Positions 30,134-44,000 of a stretch of DNA of 64,000 nucleotides are shown here, in pieces. The stretch is from Chlorella sorokiniana. Its lineage: Eukaryota > Chlorophyta > Trebouxiophyceae > Chlorellales > Chlorellaceae. The translations under genes and the position numbers were made by a program. Position 1 is the first letter of the stretch, and the number at the start of each line of letters is the position of its first letter. The notes under the pieces are model-generated. The model worked only from the letters and a program-made list of their open reading frames with translations, was not told the origin of the DNA and did no database searches. The stretch spans positions 868,001-932,000 of the forward strand of contig CP084610.1 of NCBI GenBank assembly GCA_025917655.1, read 5' to 3'.

Positions 30134-32050
30134 TCACTCGCCGCCGTGGCTGCTCAGCTCAAACCACTGGCGCATCAGGTCTGCCAGCGTGCGCGGCAGC
30201 GCAGCGGTGTCGCGCAGCACGATGTAGAAGGGGAAGGGGAAGGAGTCCATGTAGCGGGAGAAGACGGGCTTGCCGCCCACAAAGCTCACAGTCTGCGTGC
30301 ACGAATCGGGCGAGGGTGAGCGCGCTGGGCGCAGGCAGGGGCAGCCGTGCCGCATGCAGCGTGCAAGGCAGAGCATTCCCTGCGCAGCGCTCGCCCCCAG
30401 CCTTGCCAAAAACCACGCTCTCTGCCAGCAGCACACCTGCATGTCGAGGATGGACCCTCCAGCCGCTGCCGCCTGCGCGGCGCCGCCGCCCTGCGCGCCG
30501 CCCCGCGGCGGAGCCTGGCGGGCTGTCCAGCACGATGAAGGCGTAGAGCACTCCGGGCCTGTCGGCCGCGGCGCGCACCACCCGCCGCAGGCTCTCCTTC
30601 TCGTGGAAGCGCCCGTCGGCGACGATGAGGACGAGCTGGCGCAGCGCGGCGGGCAGGGCGGCGGAGGCGGCGCGGGCGGCGGCCGCCTGCAGCATGTGGT
30701 CCAGCGAGGCCACCAGCTCCACCACCGGCCGGTCGCTCAGCGTGTTGTCCTGGTCAAAGCGCATCTGGAGCAGGAAGGGGGAGGAGAGGGCGGTGCCAGT
30801 GGGCACGCACTGTATCCGCACGCTGGCATGCAATGTGGTACCCGATGCATCGCAGCACCAAACACAGGCGCCTGCTCGGCCTGCCGCCGCCCCTGCAGCC
30901 GCGCCTGCCGCCGTCTCCCCCGCCCCTCATACACACGCACACACCTGTGACATGATACGCACGCCGTCAGCGTCGGTGAAGGGGCGCTCCAGGGGGTGCA
31001 GGGGCTGGGCGCCGCCGCTGCCGCCAAAGCTCACCACGCCCAGCTCTCCCACCTGCGGCACAAGCAGGCGAGCAGGCAAGGCGGGGAGCGCGGGCACTGT
31101 TGGGTGCAGGGCAGGCGGGCGGGCAGCGCGGGGGGCCGCACTGGGGGCCAGGTTTGGGGAACGCGGGTGCAGCGGCTGCGAAGGGGGGGGCGGGGTAAAC
31201 GCACCTCGAGGCGGGCCATAGCGCGGCAGATGAGGGTGAGGGCCTCCAGCGCAAAGGGGCCGCAGCCGGCCTCCGCCATGGAGCGCGTGTCGTCCACCGC
31301 CACCACCACCTGCAGCAGGGGGCAAACAAGCAGCAGCGGGAGCTGGATGGCGCGTCGCAGGGAGGCTGCGACGGCGGGGAGGCAGGTGCTCGCAGCGGGG
31401 CCCCAGGCTGGAGGACCTCCCTGTGTGGTGTCACAGCAGGTACACAGCCGCCTGCGGCCGCAACGGACCGCACAGGCCCCGACCATTGGCCCCCCAACCC
31501 CCCCCGCAAGCACCCTTTGCACACACCCTCCCACTCCCACCCACATCAACTTGCACCACCCCGTGGCAGCAGGAGCTGCCGACCGCTCTCCGGTCCCCCC
31601 CCCCCCCCACACACGCACGCACACACCCCGCCCACCTGGTACTTGCGCTTGTCTGGCCGCGTGCGCCGCATCCAGATCTTGTCCTTGCGGAAGTGGCTGG
31701 CGATGTAGCCGATGACCTGGGGGCGAAGGGGGGAGGCTTGTTTGAGGAGAAGGGGGATGTGGCGGCCCCGGCCCCAAGAGGCCCCAGGCTGGTGCACTGG
31801 CGGTGCCGGTCTGGCCTCGCACGGCTGTCGCTGGCTGGCGGCTTCCCCGTGTGCACATGCCACCAGCTTCCCAACCACGCCTGTGAGCACAAGCAGCGGC
31901 CCCCCCCCCACCCCCACACCCACACCCACCTTCTTCATGTTGATGCGCTTGCCCGAGCGGCAGTCGCCCGCCAGGCGGGACGCCAGGCTGGGCTCCAGAA
32001 TCAGGCGCAGCTGCTCCGCCAGCTCACCCACCAGCCCCCCGTCAGCGCCT
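30134..32050 (-). other. Midasin MIDAS (VWA-like) domain
   Basis: VVVAVDDTRSMAEAGCGPFA carries the metal-ion-dependent adhesion site, here D-D-T-R-S (31280-31294) instead of the usual D-x-S-x-S. Then VGELGVVSFGG, MRFDQDNTLSDRPVVELVAS, RQLVLIVADGRFHEKESLRR, LYAFIVLDSPPG, ILDMQ, VSFVGGKPVFSRYMDSFPFP and FYIVLRDTAALPRTLADLMR run to the stop. Confidence 0.9.
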
Positions 32051-35000
32051 CACACCGCGCCCACACCTGCCGCCCGTGCGCCTCAGCCTCGCCCTCCGGC
32101 AGCGGCGCGGAGCCCTCGGCGGCGGCGCGCAGGCGGGCATCCAGCTCAGCGCGCAGCGCCGCCGCCGCCTCCTCGCTCAGCCCGCCCAGCGCCCACTGCA
32201 CAGCGCGGCCGGCGGAGGGCACGGGCTGTGTTTGACAACCAGCCAGCGTTGCAGGCCGGTGGCAGCGTGCGCGGAGGCAGCAGCAGGAATCTGGATGCGA
32301 CCCCCAGCAGGCAGGCGCAGCTGCAGCGCACCTCCTCCGCTGCGACGCCGTCCTGCAGCGAGCGGCCTGCAGCCGCGCCGCCACGTAGCTCTCGGCGGCG
32401 GCTGTCGCCTCGTCCCCGCCCCCTCCTCCCGCGCCTCCTCCTGGCTGTCCTCCTCGCCCGCCGCCGCCTCCTCCTCCCGGGTTTGTCCCCGGCCTTGCGC
32501 TCGTTGCCGGCCCCCACTCCGCCCTGCCGCGACCCAGCTGCTGCTGCTGCTGCTGCAGCTTGGGCTGCTGCGCCTCCTCTGCATCCATGGCCGCCGCCTC
32601 CTCCTCGCCGCCCTCCTCCTCCCCGGGCACGCCGCCCTCCGCGCCAGCCTCCTCCTCCTCGCCCTCCGCCCCCTGCTCCTGCTGCAGCTGCTGCGCCGCC
32701 TGCTCCTCGGTGGCGGCGGCCATGGCCTGCGTGTCACCCGCCTGCTGCCGCTCGTCCCGCCCCAGGAAGCGGTACTCGGCAGCCTCCTCGCCCTCCTCGC
32801 CCGCCGCGGGCGGCTCGGGCTCGGCCAGCTGCGCGGCCTGCGCCTCCTCGCCGCCCTCCTGGGGCTGCGGCGCGTCGGCGGCAATGTTGAGCCGTGCACG
32901 CCAGCGCTCCATGGCCGTGCCTGGACCCAGGGGAGGGAGGCAGCAGGGGCGTGGGTGTGTGTGACAAGCAAGCACAGGACTTCGTCGCAGCCAGTGTGGG
33001 GATTCCAACGCAGCCGTACGGCATCAGCCTGTCGCTGGGAGCAGGGGCGCCCACCTAGGTTGCGGAAGGGGTTGGCCTCTGGCTGCTTCGCCTGCTGCGC
33101 CCGCTGCTCCTGCTGGCTGTGCCCCGAAGCGGCGGCGGCGGCCGCAGCCGGGTCGTCCTGCATCCCGTCTGCGGCGCCCGACCTGCTGCCGCCCGCGCCG
33201 GGGGCGGCTCTGCAGCGCTGAGCGGCGCGGCGCCCGCGGCATCCTGCGCCGCCTGCTGCTGCTGCCCCTCCTCCTCCTCCTTCTCTTCGTCCTCGCCCTC
33301 CCCCTCGCCGCCGTCGTCCGCACCTGCCGCAGCAGCGGCGGTGGAGGGCAGGCCCTTTGGCCCAGCCTCCACCCTGTCCTGCTGCTCACGCTGCTCCTCC
33401 TCCTCCACCCCTGTCTCGGCGACGTCGGGGCCAGCAGGCTGCGCCTCCTCAGCCTCCTCCTCCTCCGCATCCATCCCCTCCGCCTCCCCCGCCTGCTGCT
33501 GGCCGGGCTCCGGCTCGGGCTGCTGCTCGTCGGCGGCAGGGGGCTCTGCGTCGCCGCCCGGGGCCGCCGCCTCCTCCATCTCCTCGTCATCCCCCTGCTG
33601 CTGCTGCTCCTCCTCCCCGCCCTCCTCAGCCGCCGCCTGCTCGGGAAGGCGCCGCCCTGCTCCCGAGCCTGCTGCTCCTCGGCAGCCCCCTCACCAGCCT
33701 GCGGCAGAAAGAGAGAATAAGTCGGGTGCAGCCTTGCAGAAGAGAGACTGCCAGAATCAGGTCGCCCTCCCCGCCTTATCCATAACAACTGGCGGCCAAG
33801 CACGCCAACGCCCAAGCCCTGGCCCCGGGCCCCACCTGGTCCTCCTCCCCCTCGCCGCCCTCCTCCTCCTCCTCGCCGCCGTCCAGGTTGAGTTCCTCGG
33901 GCAGCTGGAAGTCGGGCTCCGCCCCCTCGGGCTGCACGTGGCCGCGGTCCTCGGGCCTGCACAGCACAGCACAGGGCAACAGGGGTCAGCACAGGGTGCC
34001 AGCAGGGGTCAGCAGAGCATTGGTCCAGACCCACAGTTGTGAGGCTGGCAGGCCCGTGCAGACGGGCCCCTGACAGAGCGTGCGCCATCTGGATGTCAGC
34101 AGGCGGGGCCTCCCAAACGCACGCATGCAAACTGCCCAGCAAGGGGTGCCTAAACCAAAGCCAAAGCCGCCCCACCTGTCCTGGTAGTCCCCAGCCCCCT
34201 CCTCCTCCTCCTGCTCCTCCTCCACCTCCGCCTGCGGCGCCTGCCCCTCCTCCTCGGGGCCCTTCTCCGCCGCCTGCGGCCCCTCCTGCCCCTCCTCCTG
34301 CCCCTCCTCCTCCTCCTCCGCATCCCCGCCGGCGGCATAGTCCAGCCGCGACTTGTCGCCCACCTGCACCGCGCGGTTGTCGGGCCCCTCCTGGTCCTGT
34401 GCGGCGGGAGGGGGCAGGCACGCGCAGCCCCCGCATCAGGCCCGTGTTGCGGCGATGCGCAGAGGGAGCGGAGGAAGGGGGCGGGGACGGCTCGCCACCC
34501 CCTGCCCATCCCTGCCAGCTCTTGCCCCCTCAAGCACCACCCCCGCCCTAACCCCCACCTGCCCCTGCGGCCCCTGCTCCTCGTCCTCGTCGTTCCACAG
34601 CCGCTCGTCGACGTCCTCGCCCTCAGCACCCGCCTCGCCCATCTGCTGCTCCAGCCGCTCCTCCCCCTCATCCTCGTCCCCAGACTCGCCTGCGCGCAGA
34701 CAGGGGGCCACCGTTGGGAGCGCCGCCTATGCACAGCACCGCGCAGCACAGCACAGCACAAAGCAGCGCAGCACAAAGCAGCGCAGCACAGCGCAGCGCC
34801 GCGCAGCGCAGCGCTGGCCGAGGCAGGGCAGGCAGGGGCCATGCTCGCGCCGCCGCTCGTCTTCCTGCCAGCCGGGCAGAGCTGAACGCCCCAAAACAAC
34901 CTGTCAAGGCGCGGCACCCACCCGACTGCTGCTCATCCTGCTGCAGATCTTCCAGGGCGCCGCCAAAGTCGTCGTCCATCTCCACGCCTGCGGCGGACGG

Positions 35001-38000
35001 CAGGGCGGCAGGGACAGCAGACGGAACTCACACCTGGGCGGGTGCTTCACGCGGCAGGCACGACGGCAACAGCAGCATCTGCCGGCAGCGAGGCCTGGAG
35101 GGATGGGGGAGGAGGCCGCTTGACTGCGCAGCGCGCCTAGAGGAGCAGGAGCAGGGCGGGGCGGGGCGGTTGCTGCGGCGCACCCTGCTCCTGTTTCTGA
35201 GGGTCCTGGGGCGCCTGCGGCTCCTCCTGCCCCTCCTTTTCCTCCGCCCCCTTCTGCTTGGCGCCCAGAAGCTGGTCCTGGTCCTCCAGCTGCGGCGTGG
35301 GGGAGGCGGTACAGGCGGGCACACAAAGTCAGGGTGGGCGTGCAGCGGGCGGCACGGCGCCCGCCGATCCAAAGGCAGCAGCCGCGGTTTCACCGCCCGG
35401 CGACCGCCAGGCAGCCGGCCTCACCTCGTTTGAGATGTCCTTGGCGCCGCTGGTGTCGCCGTCTCCCAGCCCCGTGCCCTCGGCGGCCCTGCCCTCGCCG
35501 CCCTCCGCCTCGCCCTCGCCGCCCTCGGGCATGCAGAAGCCCTCTTGCACCAGGCCGGCGAAGAGGGAGGCGGAGATGTGGCAGAGCTTGGCCGCCGCCT
35601 TGTGCACGGAAAGGTACTGCAGGCCCAGCTGGCGCAGCGCGCACAGCAGCAGCCCCAGCAGCGGCGCCAGCCCGCCCGCCGCAGCGCCCAGCTGCTCCAG
35701 CTGCCGCCGGGCGGCGGCGCCGGGCGGCGCGTTGCTGGCGGCTGCCAGCGTCGACAGCAGGGCTGCGGTGTGGGCGGCCAGGTCGGCGGCCTTGGGCAGG
35801 CAGAGGCGCTGCTCCAGCTGCTGCAGCAGCTCCGGCAGCGGCACCTGCTCAGCCTCCCCATCGGCCTCCGCCGCCGAAGCATCCTGGGCTGCAGGCGGGG
35901 CCGCCCGGCACCGGCAGGCTGCGCGCTCTGCGCCCAGACCAGGGCAGCCGCCACTGCGGCCTCCAGCTGCTGCGCCAGCTGCTGCTGCTGCTCCTCAGGC
36001 AGAGCTGCCGCCGCATCAGCGCTCCCAGCCTGGAGCCGCCTGGCGGCCACACGTGACTCATGTGCGGCTTCAGCCACTGCCGCAGCCAGGAGGGCCCAGC
36101 CGGGCAGCGGCGCGCCGTGCTCCCGCTCAGCCGCCTCCAGCCGCTGCTGCAGCTCATCCAGGGCAGAGGCGTTGGCCCGCAGAGCAGCCAGCACGGCCGC
36201 GGGAAGGAAGACGTCTCCGCCTGCATCCGCGGCGCCGCCGCCAGCGCTGCTTGCGGGGAGGGCCACCGCGCCCCCGCTGGCGGATGCCAGCGCCCCCAGG
36301 CAGCCCTGCAGCACCGACGCAGCCGCCGCCGCGTCCTGAGCGCCCCGCTGCAGCTGCTTGCGCGGCGGCGCCGCCGTCTCGGCCGCCGCCGCCGCCTCCA
36401 GCAGCTCCCGCGTCTCCTCTGCCTGCTGCTGCAGCGCGGCCAGAACACGGCGCTGCTGGCGGTACCAGGCCTGGCAGGCACGCTGCGGCGGCAGCTCGGC
36501 TGCCTGCTCGCCGCCGGGCTGTCCGCTGGGGCCGCGCAGCGCTCAGCGCGTCGTGCAAAGCGCTGAGCTGGCGATAGGTGGCGTCCAGGGACGCGAGGAC
36601 GGCCCTGCCGCGCTGACTGAGCCAGAGCAGGTGCTCCACGCTGCGCACGCTGCCCTCCACCTCGGCGGCAGACAGGTCGCCGTGCGGCTGCTTGGCGGCC
36701 TGCGCGGGTTTGGAGGGAGGACACGCCAGGCGCTCAGAACTGAAACACTTATCGCACATTGCAAGACACTCAACATTAGAGGCAAGGCAAAATAGGCGGG
36801 CAGCCAGCGGCGGCTCACCTCCCAAAGGCGCTGCAGGCGGGCCATGCTGGCCAAGTAGTAGCGGTCGGCCTTGCCCCAGCACCGCTGCGCCGCCGCCGCC
36901 TGCGCCGCCGCAGTCGAGCCCAGGCTGCCGCCGCTCTGGGCAGACGGCTGCGCCGCTCCTCCCTCCAGCAGGCAGGCGGGGTGTGCGGCCTGCTGCATGA
37001 ACCAGGCCTGGCTGCCGCGCTGCGCTGCGGGGACCGCCGACCGCCGCCGGCTCACCCCGCGGCGGCCAGGGCTCGGAACAAGTCTGCAGGGCGCGCAGGG
37101 ATGGGCGGGGAAACAGTCAAGGCTGTCCCCGTGGCACGCTCTGGCCCACAGCACGTGGAGAGGCACAGGGCAGCTGGCGGGCAGCAGGCCTCAGGCAAGC
37201 GCGGGCGCCCCCACCCGTCAGCGCCTTCTTCTTGCGAGCCTTGGCACCCTTGGCCGTGTCGCCGCGCAGCTCCAGAGCGCGGCTGGCCGCCTCCCCCGCC
37301 AGCTCATCCAGGGAGGCCGCCCCGCGGCCGCCGCCGGCGCCCAAGGCCGCCGCCGCCACCTCGCCAAACCGGCGTGTCAGGCGCGGCAGCTGCCCCGCGT
37401 ACTTGCTGTCCGCCAAGAAGGGCGGGGGCGCATCGCCCTGCGCCGCCTGCGGCAGCGCTGCAACGGCTGCGGCCAGGGCAGCGGCTGCGCCAGATGGCTC
37501 CGCCAGGGCCTGCTCGGCGCGCCGCGCAGCCTCAGCGGCAGCTTCGCCGCGGCCGCCGCCTTTTGGAGCGCCGCCGCTTCTTGGCGCCCTCCCCCGCCCC
37601 TGCTGGCTCTGCTGGCTCCGCCTGCGCCGCCTGCTGCTCCGCCTGCGCCGCCTGAAGGTCTGCAAAGCCCATGGCCTTGGCGGCTGCGGCCAGCGCCCGG
37701 AAGCGGGCTCCCGCAGCAGCTGCACCGCGCGGCGCGTGAGGCGTGCAGCTGGCGCTGCGCCTTCTCGTTGCTCACCCTGCCAGGGGGCAGCCAGACGCTG
37801 GAACCTTTCGCCCTCCTCTGTCTGTCTGGGCAAACTCTCGTTTGGCCGGTGGGCCAGCCTCGAATCACCAGTAAACCAGCCCCTCCCCATCGTGCTGTGT
37901 GTCACGCTGCTGCCAGGCCCCTGACACCCCCTCATTCCCAAGCATTCACATCACGCCGATTTTCATCCTTCCCACACACCTGCACCCACGCACGCCCCAA

Positions 38001-41000
38001 ACACCCATTCCATCCGCCCACTCCATCCATCCATTCCACCCGCCCACCTGAGCGCGTAGTAGCCCCGATCCTCCCACTTGGCCAGCGCCACAAAGTCGGC
38101 CAGAGCCTTCTCCAGCTCAGCCATGCCGGCGTCGATCTGGCGCTGCACCGCGCCGTCAAACTGCGCGTAGTAGCGGGTCACGTTGTGCAGCAGGGCGCTG
38201 AGCTGGCGCTGGCGCGCCGCCGTCGCCGCGCCGCCCGCGGTGGCGTCGCTGTCGGCCGCCGCCGCCGCCGTCTGGCGCTGGAAGGCCTCCAGCAGGGCCA
38301 GCCGGGAGGCGAACTCGCCCAGCGGGGAGGTCTGCAGTCGGACAAGGGGAGGAGGGCTTGAAAGAAGGAGCGGCCAGGCTACATCATGGAACACATGTGA
38401 GCCGAACCGGTGCATGCAGGGGGCGCGGCGTGCGCGGCAGCGCAACCAGCCAGCTCAGCAATGCTGCCGTGCCTGCATGAACTGCTCCAGGGTGGGCGCC
38501 AGGTCAGCGGGCGCCAGGTCATGCGCGGTCAGCAGGATGCGGTACAGGTGGAACCAGGCCTGGTGCGCCGCCGCCGCCGCCCGCGCCTGCGTCTCGCCCA
38601 GCAGCCGCCGCCAGCCCGCCAGCTCCAGGCGCCGCCAGCGCGTGGCCAGGGCCGACAGCGGCGCCAGCTGCGGTGCCAGCGACACGTGCCGCGCCGCCGT
38701 CTCCTCCCACAGCTGGGGGCGGATGGGGGGGGGGGGAAACAGGAGGCAGGGCTCAGGCACATGACGGGAATGCAACCGAGCAGCCGCCCCTCTGTGGCCG
38801 TGAGAGCGGTGCTCCACGAATGCCGCTGCACGGCGGGCCTGCCCCTCCTGTTCCCGGGCTCACACTCACATATACACACACACACATACACACACAACCC
38901 TCACCTGTGCCTTGGCCAGCAGCAGCTCCACCCCTGTCAGCATCGCCTTGAGGGGCGCGCTCACGGGCAGGCTCAGCAGGCGGTCGATGACGGCGGCCAG
39001 CTGCATGGGCAGTAAGGTAAAGTGCAGGGGGCAGGCAGGGTGGGAAGTGAGCAGGAGTGGGGCTTACGGGGGGGCAGCATCAAGGCACGCTGGGGCGCGC
39101 TGGGTGGTGTGGCAGGTCATGAGAACGTTGCAGGACACTTCCCGGCAATGCAGGCAAGGCGAGGCATGGCGGGACGCAAGCTGCCGGCTGCCCCCGCCCC
39201 TTCCAGCAGGCTCTCGCCTGCAGCAGGCCAGGATGCTCCGGCCATTCCGCCAGCAGGACCCGCAGGCGCTCCCGCAGAGCGAGCCCCGGCTGCTGCACCA
39301 GCACAGCCTCCTCCACGCACGCAGACTGCATGTCCACGCCGGCCCCGGCCGCCGCCGCAGCGAGCGCGGGCGGCGGCTGCGCCAGCTGGCAGAAGCTGCA
39401 GGCAGCCGCGTACAGGTGGCCGCTGGCGGTGGCGGCGTCCAGCGCGGCGGGCGCCACCAATCTGGCGGCACGCAGCAGCTGCACGCCCAGCTCGTATGAG
39501 CGCATGAAGGCGTCTGCCGCCGGCTGCCAGCGTGGCGCGCCGCCAGCCGTCCCTCCGGAGCCGCCAAAGCAGGCGGCGTGCGCCTCCACAATCTCCGCCA
39601 GCACCGGCCCCAGCACCAGCCCCCGCACAGACAGCGCCGCGGCGCCTGCAGCGCCGCCTCGTCCCCTGCGGACGGGGCGCGCGCCGCGCGGCGGCGGCGG
39701 CGGCGGTGGCGGCTGCGGCCGCCGCCGCCTCGCTGGCGCCCGTCAGCGTGTCTGGCTGCTCGTCTGGCGCCAGGTCAGCAAAGTGCGCAAACTGGTCGGG
39801 AAACGGCGCTGATAATCCTCCTCATCCTCCTGCACACCAGGAGGGCGGCGGGGTTGACGGGATCGGGTCGGGGCAGGGGACCAGCCAGCCGCTGACACTT
39901 CAGCCCCAGACGCCTCAACCCCAAAAGGGAATCAAACTTGGGGGCTGGCAGCAAGCGTCCTAAGCGGCGCAGGAATCCCATTGCCCTGCCCCCCTCCACC
40001 ACACACACACAAACCAGCCCACCTGCTCCTCGCTGGCGATGTCTGTGGAGCGTGTCTTGTGCCTGAACAGCTCCGCCTCAGCGGCCGCCCGCCGCTCCTC
40101 TTCCGCCTTCACCTCCTCCCAAGCGCCCACAAACTCTGCAGAGGGCGGACGGCAGCCGGCATGAACTCGAGATAGAGCAACAGGGCAGCCAGAGCAGGCA
40201 CAGGCCACCTGACACGTGTAAGGCCCTGGCTGGCAGGGCAGGGCTGTGCCGCCGGCCGGGGCAGCTCCAGTGAAGCTGCCGGGCAGCTCACCCATGAAGA
40301 TGGAGTGGAGGCGAGCCTGGGCGGCTGCCACGCTGGCAGTGCACGCCTGGCCGCCGCTCGAGCCGTCGGCCCCTAGCAGCGCCGCCTGCACGTCATTGGC
40401 AGCGGCGGCCAGCGAGCAGCGCAGCAGCTGTAGCCGGGCTGACATGGCGGCGGCGTAGGAACGGCGCTTGCCCTCCTCCGCCGCATCGGCTCCCGCTGCG
40501 CTGGCGGCCTGGCTGGGGGCGGCTTCTGCGGCGGCGGTGGCGGCGGCGTCCGCCGCCGCTTGCTGCACGTCTGGGCTGTCCAGCTGGATGGGTGGCAGGC
40601 CGGGTGCGGCGGCGGCGGCGGCTCGCGGGAAGGCCATCAGGCGTGCCAGCACGGGGGCCAGGCGCGCGCGGGGGAATCCGCGGCGGCTGCGGCCGCGCCC
40701 TGCATGAGGGCCAGACCGTACCGCAGCTCCTGTACCGCCAGCTGCACCGGCTGCACGACATCGCGGTACAGCGGGTACTGCCGGCCCAGCCGCTCCGCCC
40801 ACGCCGCAGCATTCTGCTGCCACACCGCTGCCTGGCTGGCGCCGGCAGCCGCCTGCTCCGGGCTTGCGCTGCTGCATCGGTGGAGGTGCGGGGAGGGGCC
40901 ACGGGCGGTGTCACAGAGCCCCGGTGGCGGCTGGTGGCTTGCGACGTGCCTTTCAGCATGCTTGCGGGGGGTGTGGGGGGTGCAGGAGCGCAGCACGCCT

Positions 41001-44000
41001 ACCGCCGCCCCCTGACAGCCGAGGTCAGCAGCAGCAGCAGCAGAGCAGGCGGAGAGAGCTCGGACCTGAGCTGCTGCAGGACCTCCAGCAGCCGCGGCAC
41101 GGCGCCAAAGCTGGAGGCGAACCGTGCCACGTCGTCACGCAGCTGCGAGGGCGCGTGAGGCAAGACAGCAGTTTGTTTGGATGAACCCAACGGTTGGTGA
41201 GTTCCCAGAGCGGCTGGTGGTACGGTTGCCAAGCTCCCACAGCGGCAGTGCAGCAGGCAACAAGCCCTCAAGGCGCAAAGCACAGGCACACGGCAGCAGG
41301 TGGGGTGGCACCGCGCTCACCGCAAGGTACTGCGGCGGGGCGGGGCGGGCGTACTGCGCCGCTCCAGCCGCTCCGCCTGCGTCGCCAGCTCAGCGGCGCG
41401 CGCCTCCAGCGCCGCGATCCTGGCAGACTCGTCGGGGCCGCCCGGCAGCGCGGCGTACTGCCGCCGTACCGCCAGCTCCGGTTCCAGCTGGCAGCGCAGC
41501 AGGGCCAGGGCGTGCTGCCGCGCCAGGCCGTGCTTGGCGGCGGGGTCGGCGCCCGCTGGGGGCAGCAGCAGGTGCAGGCGCGCCAGGCCCAGCAGCGCCC
41601 ACACGCGGCCCCGCGCCAGCAGGCCCTCTGCGGGTTTTGTAGGGAGGGCAGGGGGCACGAGGGATGCGACCGTTGCTTCAAGGAGGCAGCCCAGCACACG
41701 TGCTGCACACCAGCCCAACCGGACACAGTGCAAAGGAAAGAACAGGCCGCAGGCAGAGAAGGCGTTGCAAGACAGCTGCTGTTGCAAGACAGCTGCAGCG
41801 CCAGCTCACCTCGGCTGTCGGCCGCCCCCTCGGCACCGCCGCCCTCCAGCAGCGCGCGCAGCGCCGGCAGCAGCACGGGCGCAGCAGCGCTCGCAGCACG
41901 GGGTGGCTGCTGCCGCCCAGCGCCTTCTCCGCCGCCGCCATAAGCTGGGCGCCGTCGGAGGCGCGCTGGCTGGCGGGGCAGGCAGGGGAGAAGCGCTCGG
42001 CGGCCAGCCAAGCCAGGCCCGCCTGCAGGCGCTGCCGCTGCTGCGCGTCGGGGATGGAGGGCAGGTGGGCCGCTAGGGTGGCTGCCGCCAGCCCCGCCGC
42101 CGCCTGCCACTCGGCTCCCGCCACCGACCCGCTGTCCTGCCCCTCCACCGCCGCCGCGCGCAGCTGACGAGCCGCCAGCTTCAGCTGGAGCAGGCGGGCG
42201 GAGCGGTCGGCGATGAGGGTGGGGGCGCCGCAGCCACCGCCGTTGCCAGCACCGTGCCCGCTGCGATGTGCAGGCGCATGGGGCCCGCCGCCGCAGCCAG
42301 CCACCGCTGCTGCGCAGAGGAGCCGCAGCGGCGGCGTGGGCGGGAGGCAGGGCGGCGGATGCGCCCTGCCACAGTCCCTGCTGCCAGCGCCACCACGCCT
42401 CGTGCGCCAGGCTGGCGACCACCGAGCGCTGCCAGGCGTCAGCGCCGCCCTCCCGCTGACCCGCCGCCTCCAGCAGCCACGCCAGCAGCTGGTAGGGAGC
42501 GGCGTCCGCCACGCTGCTGGCGGCGCTGCCGGCCATGGCTGCCGCCATCTGCCGCAGGCTGGCCGCCAGAGAAGGGGGCGGCTGGCCGCCGCCGCCGCCA
42601 AGCCCCACGTTCAGCAGGCGCAGCAGGCCGTCGCTGGCAAAGAGGCGCAGCTGGCGGCGGCTGAGCTGCGCGTCCTGCAAGGCCACCAGCTGCAGCTGCA
42701 GCTGCCGGCAGCTGGGGTAGCGCAGGAGCTCGGCGGGCAGCGCGGTGGGCAGCTGCCCGCCCGCACCGCCGCCGCCGGCCTCGTCGCCCCACGTCAGCTG
42801 TGCAACCGGGACCAGCACTCCCTCCTGCTGCCCTGCCCCGCCCTCTGTCATGTGTGCGTCGCCGCCGTCCTCTGGCGCGGGCGCCAGCACGCGCGTGGCA
42901 AGCAGGGCCGCCGCCGCCGCCGCAGCGGCGTCTGCGGCGCTCTGCACCCGGCCGTGCAGCAGCGGCAGCACGCCCCCAGCTGCGCTTCGGCGCCCGCCGC
43001 CGCCGCCGCCCCCGGCTGCTGCGCCAGCAGGGCGCCGGAGACGAAGAGGCAGAGGCCGTCCAGCAGGGCGGCGCGCAGCGCGGGGTCGGCCGCCACGTGG
43101 GCCGCCGCCGCCGCCGCCACCGCGTCGCGATCCTCCGCGTTGAGCTCCCGCCCGCCGCCCTCGCCATCCAGCTCAGCCAGGTGCACACCCGCCTGAGCCA
43201 GGGCTTGGGGCTGGCTCCGGTGGTCTGCCGCAAAGCCTGCGGCCCCCACCCGGCTGGCGTCACACAGCGCCAGCAGCGAGCAGTAGGCCTCGCTCAGCGG
43301 CAGCGAGCGCGGCAGCAGCGGCCGCCCGCCGCGCTTCCAAAGCAGCGGCTTGGCCGGGGCTGGCCGGCGTCGATGCCCGCGCCGCCGTCCAGCTGCCCCG
43401 CCGCCGCCGCCCAGCGCGCCGCCGCGTCGCGCCAGCCGCTCGCCTCTTCCCCCGCGTGTCGCCCGCGGGCTCTGCCGCCGCCAGCAGGGCGGCCGCCGCC
43501 TTGCGCAGCCGCATCCAGCCGTGCAGCAGCCGCTCGTAGCTGCGCTGCAGGCTGGCTGGCTGCGCCGTGTCGCCGTCGTCGTGCAGCAGGCGCAGCAGGT
43601 CCCACCGCCACTGCTGGACCGCCCGCAGCTGCAGCCACACAACAGAGAAGGCGCAACCATGAAAGTGAGGGAGGTGGCACCACCCAGTAAAACGACTAAG
43701 AAATGCGGCCGCGCACACACAGCAGCCCTTAAGCCTCACCTTTTCAGCGGTGCGGTCGTCCCAAGCGGCGCCCCGGCAGCGTTGGGCGTCAGTACCGCCT
43801 CCTCCAGCCGCTGTACCGCTATGAGGGCGGCGTACCACCAGTCGATGGTGGGGTGCTGCGCCGCCTTGCGGGCCCGCTCCTTCGGCCGCTGGTGGCGCCA
43901 GCAGGACAGCTGCAGCAGCGTGGCGTCGCCATCAGCGACAGCGTCATCCGCTGAGGCTGCCGCGGATTGCAGCACGACGGCGGCTTGCACCGCGTGCCAC

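Noticed and set aside
32000-33300. Plus-strand Ser- or Leu-rich frames over the acidic tract
   Set aside because: These are complements of Glu-rich codons of midasin (CTC/TCC runs), not separate genes.
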